Source: an uncultured Spirochaetales bacterium (GTDB lineage: Bacteria > Spirochaetota > Spirochaetia > Sphaerochaetales > Sphaerochaetaceae). Taken from it: 32,346 nt of DNA. The notes beneath the pieces were generated by a model. The model saw nothing but the letters and a program-made list of their open reading frames with translations. It was not told the DNA's origin and made no database searches. The stretch covers positions 1-32,346 of the forward strand of contig CASDRY010000135.1 of assembly GCA_949283235.1 (NCBI GenBank), written 5' to 3'. Below are positions 22,210-28,810 of the stretch, piece after piece. Numbering within the stretch: position 1 is the first letter of the stretch; each line of letters opens with the position of its first letter. The position numbers were made by a program, and so were the translations under genes.

Positions 22210-23399
22210 AGAAGTTTATAGCAGCATTCCTTGCATTATTCATGGTCCTTTCAGTTCTTCCAGCTGATTCTTTTGAAATTGCAACTGATACTCCAGCAAC
22301 TGATAATGCTTTTGCATCCCTCCTGACGCCTTATCAGCCACTTACCGCTCGTGTACGCGGTATGGGAACAACAGGAGTAGCTGTTACAGGTAGAAGCGAT
22401 ACATTCTATGTGAACCCTGCAGCGCTTGCATCTGGAAGATTCGAGCTTTCCGTTCCTTCTCTTCAGGTTACCGCATACCATCTTTATGATGCGGTTAAGG
22501 GCGGTGGAAATCTTTTCAGTGCGGGAACTCTCCTTAATATGGCTAATGGTATTCAGACAGGTTATGGCCGCTTGCTGGATGTCGATGCCGCAATGTCCTT
22601 CACAGCTGGTGGTTTCGGTCTCGGAATCAATGCAACGCTTGGCATAAACACCTTCGCTGATGGTGATAGATATGGTCTTGAGTCAGATCTTTTTGGAGAA
22701 GTGAGAGCTGCAATTTCGCTCGGTTATGGTTACCGCTTTGAGCTTCCGGAGGATTTCTCCATTGATGTCGGTGCAATGGTTCGTTTCAGTTATCTTGCAT
22801 ACACAGATACATTCAATGCATCCGTTCTCTCTGATACAAGCAGCTTTGATTTGAATCAGACTCCTATAATGGCAGGTTTCTCTGTTCCTATTGATCTTGG
22901 TATCAATGTTAATATGCCTCTCGGATTCTCCGTTGGTGTCGTATCCAGAAACATGAATGGTCGTTTCTATATGACTGGTTTCGATGGATTTGAGGCATAT
23001 GGTCAGGATCCATTCGGAGGAAAGAGCGGAAGCGGAACAAGATTCTCCTTCAATAGCGACTGGTCTCTCGATGCTGGTGTTGGCTGGTCCTATGATACAT
23101 GGTATGTCAGCCCGACAGTTGCTATTGATTTCCGCGATATCGTAGGAATGTTCCAGACTGATAACTTCACATTCCGTGATTTCATGTATCATCTTAATAT
23201 CGGAGCAGAGGTAAGAGTTCTCAGCTTCCTTGATCTCAGAGCAGGTCTTAGCCAGGGTTACTGGTCAGTTGGTCTTGGCCTTGATCTCTGGGCATTCAAA
23301 GTTGATGTCGCATATTACAGACAGGAATTCGGAGAGACTGCAGGATCCTATGGTCTCGATGGATTTACAGTAAGAATAAATCTCGGTTACGATCGCTGA
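22206..23399 (+). CDS. Outer-membrane beta-barrel protein, PorV/UPF0164-like
   Basis: A 397-residue protein with a cleavable signal peptide (MKKFIAAFLALFMVLSVLPADSF). ARVRGMGTTGVAVTGRSDT, followed by YVNPAALASG, resembles the N-terminal 'MGxxxxAxxxDxxxxxxNPAxL' mark of PorV/UPF0164/FadL-like barrels. The rest is alternating strand pattern with many aromatic ends and Gly, ending in an unpaired strand GFTVRINLGYDR, as barrels do. From family knowledge it should sit in the outer membrane, though transport cargo is unknown. It is translationally coupled to the upstream lipoprotein and is followed by a strong terminator. Confidence 0.8.
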   Translation: MKKFIAAFLALFMVLSVLPADSFEIATDTPATDNAFASLLTPYQPLTARVRGMGTTGVAVTGRSDTFYVNPAALASGRFELSVPSLQVTAYHLYDAVKGGGNLFSAGTLLNMANGIQTGYGRLLDVDAAMSFTAGGFGLGINATLGINTFADGDRYGLESDLFGEVRAAISLGYGYRFELPEDFSIDVGAMVRFSYLAYTDTFNASVLSDTSSFDLNQTPIMAGFSVPIDLGINVNMPLGFSVGVVSRNMNGRFYMTGFDGFEAYGQDPFGGKSGSGTRFSFNSDWSLDAGVGWSYDTWYVSPTVAIDFRDIVGMFQTDNFTFRDFMYHLNIGAEVRVLSFLDLRAGLSQGYWSVGLGLDLWAFKVDVAYYRQEFGETAGSYGLDGFTVRINLGYDR

Positions 23400-23423
23400 T
23401 TAACATTGAATTGAGAAAATATA

Positions 23424-23467
23424 AGGCAGTAGTTGGAGAAATCCGATTGCTGCCTATATTTATTTTT
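23424..23467 (+). terminator. Strong terminator after the beta-barrel gene
   Basis: A 14-bp stem (23424-23437 with 23442-23455, including four G:T pairs) closed by a GAAA tetraloop, then ATATTTATTTTT. It is the most stable hairpin I found in the window. Confidence 0.85.
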
Positions 23468-23496
23468 AGGCCATCGCAATGCTGGACTTGATGGTT

Positions 23497-23524
23497 TTGT
23501 CTTAGATTTTTCTGTTTTGATATT
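23497..23524 (+). promoter_or_regulatory. Candidate promoter for the 522-residue lipoprotein
   Basis: TTGTCT, 16 bp, GATATT; each matches consensus at 4 of 6. Start near 23531 would give a leader of about 44 nt containing the G6 tract and the hairpin described separately. Confidence 0.35.
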
Positions 23525-23545
23525 TCGGGTATTGACTCCAAACTA

Positions 23546-23574
23546 GGGGGGTATCCTCCTTTCGGAGGTTTTTT
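23546..23574 (+). promoter_or_regulatory. Hairpin that sequesters the Shine-Dalgarno, with a competing G-tract pairing
   Basis: CCTCC (23555-23559) pairs with GGAGG (23564-23568) across loop TTTC, followed by T6 and the GTG. GGAGG is the only ribosome-binding site. The run of six G at 23546-23551 can pair with the same CCTCC instead (loop TAT), freeing the GGAGG. The layout is either a short terminator/attenuator or a translational switch. Confidence 0.5.
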
Positions 23575-25143
23575 GTGAAAAAGACATTCGTCACTGGTTT
23601 GATTCTTGTGTTGCTTACGTCGTGTTATTATGGACGTAATTTTTATGCTCCGCCATTAGGTATTTATAATGAAGATGAAACACCATCGACGATATGTGTG
23701 CCTGTGTTCATAAACGATAATTCAGACACGCAGTCTCATGTTTCATCAACAGCTGGTATTATCGATATGACACCAGAGGGGTCTCCTTTTGGGGACTACT
23801 CAGAAGCAACATCAGTAATGGTCACAATGCCTATAATGGTAGGTCTCAATACTGTTGATAATCGCGATGGAAATGCACTATCTCGTATCGAGGCCAATAC
23901 ATATGGTTTTGGATTTCCTCTACGTTTTAATCGAGAGCATTCAAAAATCAATAATGATGGTGCATACATTCGTTACGATATCATGTCAGAACAAGAAGGT
24001 TGGGAAAATGATGAGGTAGGGCGCATTGATTATTACTACAATGCAAAGAATCAGACATTTTCTTACAGACAGGTTGTTGCATTGACAATTGATCCTTCTG
24101 ATTTTGCAAAAAACAATGGTTTTATTATTCCTGAACCTGTATATCAGACATTGGTACTTATCATACAATATGAAGATGTCAGGATAGATGGTGTTGAGCC
24201 TAATGGAATGGTTTCATTCAGTACTGTTGAGTTTGATAACCATGGAGTTATAATCCCTAAAGTAACAATAGATCAGGTGAATTTCGGTAATCTTAGCTTT
24301 GATTCTACCGATGGGGAAAATAAGCTGCTCTATGATCCTGATGTTTTTACAATGAGCCATTATTCATCGATTATACGTTCAGAAGATGGAACATATATTA
24401 CATTGAATCTGCCATATACATCTGAGGAATATGTAGATACAACTACATATCCTTCAAATATGAAAAGTCTGATCAGTTCTGTTGCTGGTGATGATCTTCG
24501 TATCAATGATGAAACTGAAGCTAGAAAGGTTAATCTCGATTTTGCGATGGCTGTTCTCGAAGAATTGTATCAGAACCCGTATCAGCACGATACATACAAT
24601 TCCTATGGGAATTTCAAAACAGACATTCTTGATAAGATAAAAGGTCCAGAGCTTGTTCCTGCATCTGAATTTAAGCATGATAGGGAAACAAATGAATATA
24701 ATGCCAGTGCAATGGGTCCTAATCCTGTTATATACGATTATGAAAGAGGAATAATAGCAACCTATCAGAATAATATTGGTCTTTCTGGAGGATTCTATTA
24801 CACAACAGATGAAGCGTATGCTTCTACGAATTTCAGCAAATTCTTTGGAGATCTTTTCTTTACGGATAAATCAAAGCGGCAGGATTCAATAAGAAAACTT
24901 ATCAAAGATTTTCTTGATCTTCTCGGTATCGATAACGAAGTATACGCGGAGAATTTCTATAGGATGGTAAAACAGTCTGCGAGAATAGATGTTGTAGGCC
25001 AGTATATCTGGTATACGGATGTTCCTGTTAGTGCAGAACAAAATCCGGATGAATTTGAGACATTATTAAAAGAGGCATATGAAAATCTTGATCCAAACAG
25101 TGTACAGTTAGAGGAAACATGGCCTTCCTCTGCAGAATTCTAA
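23575..25143 (+). CDS. Large lipoprotein of unknown function
   Basis: A 522-residue protein starting at GTG 23575. The signal peptide MKKTFVTGLILVLLTSC ends in lipobox LTSC with Cys17. The mature chain is rich in Y, N, D, T and S, with short beta-type segments (SFSTVEFDNHGVIIPKVTIDQV). The last third is helical (RQDSIRKLIKDFLDLLGIDNEV and so on). No known domain is recognised. The gene is AT-richer than the housekeeping genes and has its own small transcription unit between two terminator-like structures. Its ribosome-binding site is buried in a hairpin. It may be a surface protein of the accessory genome. Function unknown. Confidence 0.75.
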   Translation: MKKTFVTGLILVLLTSCYYGRNFYAPPLGIYNEDETPSTICVPVFINDNSDTQSHVSSTAGIIDMTPEGSPFGDYSEATSVMVTMPIMVGLNTVDNRDGNALSRIEANTYGFGFPLRFNREHSKINNDGAYIRYDIMSEQEGWENDEVGRIDYYYNAKNQTFSYRQVVALTIDPSDFAKNNGFIIPEPVYQTLVLIIQYEDVRIDGVEPNGMVSFSTVEFDNHGVIIPKVTIDQVNFGNLSFDSTDGENKLLYDPDVFTMSHYSSIIRSEDGTYITLNLPYTSEEYVDTTTYPSNMKSLISSVAGDDLRINDETEARKVNLDFAMAVLEELYQNPYQHDTYNSYGNFKTDILDKIKGPELVPASEFKHDRETNEYNASAMGPNPVIYDYERGIIATYQNNIGLSGGFYYTTDEAYASTNFSKFFGDLFFTDKSKRQDSIRKLIKDFLDLLGIDNEVYAENFYRMVKQSARIDVVGQYIWYTDVPVSAEQNPDEFETLLKEAYENLDPNSVQLEETWPSSAEF

Positions 25144-25192
25144 GTGTAACTTATTCCAGTACACGAGATACCAAACTGTCTGCTTCCAGAAA

Positions 25193-25247
25193 ACAGGGGA
25201 ATTCAGCTTTTTGTCTATTAACGTAAATAAGAAGAAAATTCCTCTGT
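25193..25247. repeat. Imperfect inverted repeat, 11-bp arms
   Basis: ACAGGGGAATT (25193-25203) is complementary to AATTCCTCTGT (25237-25247) with a single G:T pair. The loop is 33 nt. No T run follows, so it does not look like a simple terminator. It lies between the lipoprotein gene and the 33-bp repeats. Confidence 0.5.
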
Positions 25248-25260
25248 ACTATTTATAATT

Positions 25261-25338
25261 TGCTTTTTCGTGCAAAAATCAAAGTGTTGAATCTGCTTTT
25301 TCGTGCAAAATCTGATAGTATTAACTTGCTTTTTCGTG
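25261..25338 (+). repeat. Three direct repeats with core TGCTTTTTCGTG, exact 33-bp period
   Basis: The 12-base core starts at 25261, 25294 and 25327. Copies 1 and 2 extend to TGCTTTTTCGTGCAAAA, then ATC or TC. Spacing is 33 bp both times, about three helical turns, so a protein would meet all copies on one DNA face. Copy 3 overlaps the candidate -35 of the following ATPase gene. This suggests an operator array. Confidence 0.85.
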
Positions 25339-25353
25339 ATTGAAAGATATATT
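25326..25353 (+). promoter_or_regulatory. Candidate promoter for the DUF4143 ATPase, overlapped by repeat copy 3
   Basis: TTGCTT (25326-25331), 16 bp, TATATT (25348-25353, 5 of 6). The -35 lies in the third repeat copy. Confidence 0.4.
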
Positions 25354-25393
25354 CATATATAGAACTGCGAATTGATTCGGTGGAGTTGCAAAG

Positions 25394-26734
25394 ATGCTGA
25401 AAAGAAAGATTTATGATGAGCTTGTTTTCTGGAAAAAGAACAGCAATGGTAAATCAGCTATGATGATAGATGGTGCTCGACGCGTAGGAAAGAGCTTCAT
25501 TGCAGAGGTCTTCGCAAAAGCGGAATATCGGAGCTACATCATGATAGATTTTGGTAGAGTTCCGAAGGATGTACTTGATCTCTTTGTCAATGATACTGCA
25601 GATTTTGATTTGCTATTTGCAAAACTGGCAGCATATTACTCTACAACTCTTTATAAACGTGAATCTTTGATTATTTTTGATGAAGTACAGCAATTTCCGA
25701 GAGCACGGCAGCTTATAAAATATCTGGTAGCAGATGGCAGATTTGATTATCTGGAGACTGGCTCGCTGATTCGTCTGAAAAAGAACGTGCAGGATATCAT
25801 AATTCCTTCTGAGGAAGATCATATAGAGATGTTCCCATTGGATTTTGAAGAATTTCTCTGGGCAATGGGAGATGAAACAACTTATCCACTTATAAGACAT
25901 TGTTTTGAAAATATGATACCCCTCGGTAATGCACTCCATCGGAAGATACTGAATGATTTCCGCCAATATATACTTGTTGGTGGAATGCCTCAATCTGTTC
26001 TTGCCTATATTGATGGAAAAGACTTTGCTGCAGCAGATGCTGCAAAACGAAGAATTCTGAAACTTTACCGTGAAGATGTAGCAAAATTTGCAGAAGGATA
26101 TGAGGATAAGGTATTCGCTGTATTTGATGGAATTCCTGGGCAGCTCTCAAAAAAAGAGAAGAAATACAAGCTTTCTTCGTTAGGAAAGGAAGCTCGTTTC
26201 AGAACTTATGAAGATTCATTTGTATGGTTAAATGAGGCCATGATAGTGAATACTTGCTTCAATGCAACAGAGCCTCATGTTGGTCTTGCACTGAGTGCTG
26301 TCAATACTTCGCAGAAATGCTATATGGCAGATACAGGATTGCTTGTAACTCATGCTTTTCAGGATGGGAAATATACAGATAATGAGCTTTATCGTGCAAT
26401 TTTATTCGATAAGCTTAATATCAATGAAGGGATGTTGATGGAGAATATTGTTGCTCAGATGCTACGGCTGAACAGGCCGCGTCTCTATTTCTATTCCCGT
26501 TCAGATAATCTTCATAGAGAAAACAATATGGAGATTGATTTTCTGATTACTGAAGATAAGAAAGTAGCACCAGTAGAAGTAAAGTCTGCATCTTATCGTT
26601 CTCATTCTTCGCTGGATAAATTCCGAAAACGTTTTTCGTCTTTCATAGGGAATTCCTACATCCTCTACACAAAGGACGTTATGGTTAAAGATGGTATCAT
26701 TCATCTCCCGCTGTATATGGCAGAGCTGCTGTGA
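25394..26734 (+). CDS. AAA_14/DUF4143 ATPase with PD-(D/E)xK-like C-terminus
   Basis: A 446-residue P-loop protein. Walker A is GARRVGKS at 27-34, Walker B LIIFDEVQ at 92-99, and ETGS at 121-124 is the sensor-like position. The DUF4143 region follows at about 200-360. Near the C-terminus MEIDFLI plus PVEVKS gives an E/D...ExK pattern of the restriction-nuclease-like fold. Such ATPases are abundant accessory genes of gut and oral bacteria, and the function is not known. The ATG is supported by GGAG 8 nt upstream. It stands alone, behind three 33-bp-spaced repeats, and converges on brnQ with a 31-bp gap. Base composition is AT-richer than the core genes. Confidence 0.9.
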   Translation: MLKRKIYDELVFWKKNSNGKSAMMIDGARRVGKSFIAEVFAKAEYRSYIMIDFGRVPKDVLDLFVNDTADFDLLFAKLAAYYSTTLYKRESLIIFDEVQQFPRARQLIKYLVADGRFDYLETGSLIRLKKNVQDIIIPSEEDHIEMFPLDFEEFLWAMGDETTYPLIRHCFENMIPLGNALHRKILNDFRQYILVGGMPQSVLAYIDGKDFAAADAAKRRILKLYREDVAKFAEGYEDKVFAVFDGIPGQLSKKEKKYKLSSLGKEARFRTYEDSFVWLNEAMIVNTCFNATEPHVGLALSAVNTSQKCYMADTGLLVTHAFQDGKYTDNELYRAILFDKLNINEGMLMENIVAQMLRLNRPRLYFYSRSDNLHRENNMEIDFLITEDKKVAPVEVKSASYRSHSSLDKFRKRFSSFIGNSYILYTKDVMVKDGIIHLPLYMAELL

Positions 26735-26765
26735 GTTGATTTTGATCTGCTATCTTTTGCAGGTT

Positions 26766-28004
26766 TCATTGGAGTGATTTTCTGGAAAAAGCTATTCCAA
26801 TAATAGCAGCGGCTATTGTGGGGAGCACCCATCCGAATCCTGCGGATGCGAAGGGAAGGGGGAGTCCAAGCATCGTAAGAAGGGATGAAATGATGGATAC
26901 AGAAGCTGAAAGTACATAGCATGCTTTTCCTGCTGCTGGAATGAATGCAAGGATTATCAGGGTTATTGCAGTTGGGTAGATAAGTTCTAATACTGGAGAT
27001 GAAAGTTTTATGATCATTCCAAGCCCTGCATTGGCTATTACTGCTGAAACAATAGCAAATATTGCTATCCATTTTCCTCTTGAAAGCTTTGGGAATAGCT
27101 TTGTGAAATATTCTCCGCAAGAGGAGAGCAGTCCTACTGATGTGTTGAAGCATGCAAGCACGAAGATTATTGCGATAAGATATTTTCCATAATTCGGTGA
27201 AATATATGTGGCAGCTCCTGAGAGGATGTCCGCACCAGTTTCTGGAGAGGTTGTGAAAAAAACTCCCTTTGTTCCAATACCAGCTAATATGAGATAGATA
27301 ATAAGAAGAAGGAATCCTCCTCCGATTGAAGCCAAGAGTGTCTCTTTTTTCCCTTCCTTTTCATCTGGAATGAGGCGTTTTACATTCATTGCGACTATAA
27401 CACCGAATACAAGCCCTGCTATTGCATCCATTGTCTGGTAACCCTCTCTGAATCCTGTAGCAAACGGATGTTTCTGATATACCTCCTGTGGAGAATCCAA
27501 GACAGCTTCAAGACCAAGAGTTCCGATGAAAAGGACTATGATTAAAATAATCAGAATAGGAGCTAGAATCCTTCCAAGGCTCTTCGTGAGTTTTTCTGGA
27601 TGAAGTGCAACCACACCAGCGGCTGCAAAGAAAACAATAGAGTAGAGAATGCCCAAAATCGGAGCATTAAGGGAGAATGCAATGCTTATCATCTCATAGC
27701 TTGTGCTTGCCGTTCTCGGAATAGCCAGACATGGCCCGATAGCAAGGTAAATCGCTATCGTGAAGATTTTGCTGAAGATCGGATTGACTCGTTCTGAAAG
27801 CTTTTCAAGCGAACCTGCTTTTGATATCGCCAGAAGTGAAAGCACCGGGCAGCCGATTGCTGTCATTGCAAATCCTGCAAATGCTGCTACTAAATTACTA
27901 CCAGCCTGGTAAGAAAGGAATGCTGGGAATATTAGATTTCCAGCTCCGAAGAACATGGCAAAAACAGTAAATGATAGCTGAACTCTTTCTTTCAGATGAT
28001 TCAT
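26766..28004 (-). CDS. brnQ: Branched-chain amino acid transporter (BrnQ/LIVCS family)
   Basis: A 412-residue permease with about 12 membrane segments, importing Leu, Ile and Val with a cation. The N-terminus LSFTVFAMFFGAGNLIFPAFLSYQAG is the clear family mark, and GPCLAIPRTASTSYEM is the second conserved string. No substrate-specific residue can be read. The ATG at 28004 has TATTAT 6 nt upstream and no ribosome-binding site, so it is probably leaderless. It diverges from the 45-codon frame across only 41 bp. Confidence 0.93.
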   Translation of the reverse strand: MNHLKERVQLSFTVFAMFFGAGNLIFPAFLSYQAGSNLVAAFAGFAMTAIGCPVLSLLAISKAGSLEKLSERVNPIFSKIFTIAIYLAIGPCLAIPRTASTSYEMISIAFSLNAPILGILYSIVFFAAAGVVALHPEKLTKSLGRILAPILIILIIVLFIGTLGLEAVLDSPQEVYQKHPFATGFREGYQTMDAIAGLVFGVIVAMNVKRLIPDEKEGKKETLLASIGGGFLLLIIYLILAGIGTKGVFFTTSPETGADILSGAATYISPNYGKYLIAIIFVLACFNTSVGLLSSCGEYFTKLFPKLSRGKWIAIFAIVSAVIANAGLGMIIKLSSPVLELIYPTAITLIILAFIPAAGKACYVLSASVSIISSLLTMLGLPLPFASAGFGWVLPTIAAAIIGIAFSRKSLQ

Positions 28005-28010
28005 GGTTCT

Positions 28011-28016
28011 ATAATA
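28011..28016 (-). promoter_or_regulatory. Candidate -10 (TATTAT) for brnQ, leaderless spacing
   Basis: The hexamer ends 6 nt before ATG 28004. No clear -35. A TATAAT on the opposite strand overlaps it at 28010-28015. Confidence 0.35.
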
Positions 28017-28032
28017 TCATGAGTTGAGGTGT

Positions 28033-28038
28033 TATTAT
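28033..28038 (+). promoter_or_regulatory. Candidate -10 (TATTAT) for the 45-codon gene and nitroreductase
   Basis: The hexamer ends 7 nt before ATG 28046. TATAAT at 28010-28015 is the alternative -10, which would give a ~24-nt leader without a ribosome-binding site. Confidence 0.35.
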
Positions 28039-28045
28039 TTTCTCT

Positions 28046-28183
28046 ATGCCAGAAGAAAAGAAGAAAACAGAGAATATTGAGGATAAGAAGGATGCTGAAA
28101 TCATCTATGGCTCTTGGTCTCCAGATGATGGGACAGTACTTGAATGGATGGGACGAGCTGAAGGGCTCAGCGATGAGCAATAG
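28046..28183 (+). CDS. Small acidic protein, unknown, upstream of nitroreductase
   Basis: A 45-codon frame: MPEEKKKTENIEDKKDAEI, then IYGSWSPDDGTVLEWMGRA, ending EGLSDEQ. The first third is charged and likely disordered; the rest has a Trp/Asp/Gly motif with some fold-like character. It ends 8 bp before the nitroreductase ATG, and the nitroreductase ribosome-binding site AGGAGG begins at its stop codon. That arrangement, and the TATTAT placed 7 nt before its own ATG, support real translation. I recognise no family. It could be a leader-type or partner peptide of the nitroreductase. Confidence 0.55.
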   Translation: MPEEKKKTENIEDKKDAEIIYGSWSPDDGTVLEWMGRAEGLSDEQ

Positions 28184-28191
28184 GAGGAAGG

Positions 28192-28773
28192 ATGCTGAAG
28201 GATTTACTTGAGAAAAACAGAAGCTTCAGAGCTTATGATAGAAGCGTAAGATTGACAGATGATGGGCTTAGTGAGCTTGTTGATCTTACTCGGTATGGAG
28301 CATCCAGCGCAAATAAGCAGGCACTGAAATACTATGTTGTTTCAAAAGAAGCAGATGTGATGAAGGTAATGCCTTTGACAAAGTGGGCAAAAGGCCTTCC
28401 TGAGCTTAATCTTCCTTATCCAGGAACTGAACCTACCGCTTTCATAGTTATCTGTATCGATACATCCATTGGAAGTGTAGGGGAGTATACTCGTGATGTA
28501 GGCATTGCTGCTGAGATAATCCTTCTTGGCGCGACTGAGATAGGCTTCGGAGGATGCATGATAGGATCTTTCATGAAGAAATCACTATCAGAGCTTCTGT
28601 CACTTCCAGAGAATATAGAACCAAATCTTGTTATTGCATTAGGAAAGCCTGCAGAGGATATAAGGATTGTTGAAGCTGAGGATGGGAACACTGCATATTA
28701 CCGGAATGATAATATTCACTATGTCCCTAAAAGAAAGCTTGATGATATTCTGAATTTTGTATCTTTGTCTTGA
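28192..28773 (+). CDS. Nitroreductase-family FMN protein
   Basis: A 193-residue single-domain nitroreductase of the small type. The FMN-binding start NRSFRAYD carries the conserved Arg pair, and YGASSANKQALKY is the second flavin motif. EIGFGGCMIGSF and LVIALGKPAED complete the fold. The family reduces nitro groups, quinones or related substrates with NAD(P)H; the true substrate is unknown. It has a strong AGGAGG and is co-transcribed with the 45-codon gene upstream. A bidirectional hairpin separates it from the convergent Ca2+-ATPase. Confidence 0.9.
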   Translation: MLKDLLEKNRSFRAYDRSVRLTDDGLSELVDLTRYGASSANKQALKYYVVSKEADVMKVMPLTKWAKGLPELNLPYPGTEPTAFIVICIDTSIGSVGEYTRDVGIAAEIILLGATEIGFGGCMIGSFMKKSLSELLSLPENIEPNLVIALGKPAEDIRIVEAEDGNTAYYRNDNIHYVPKRKLDDILNFVSLS

Positions 28774-28781
28774 AGATGAAA

Positions 28782-28803
28782 GAGACCGCCCGAAGGCGGC
28801 CTC
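28782..28803. terminator. Hairpin between convergent nitroreductase and Ca2+-ATPase genes
   Basis: Stem CCGCC/GGCGG around loop CGAA, lengthened by outer pairs after one mismatch. On the + strand it is followed by TCCATTGTTTT, on the - strand by TCTCTTTCATC. Neither T run is ideal, so it may work in both directions weakly. Confidence 0.55.
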
Positions 28804-28810
28804 CATTGTT

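Noticed and set aside
25261..25338. CRISPR array
   Set aside because: Only three short 12-base cores, no cas genes, and the core is shorter than CRISPR repeats.
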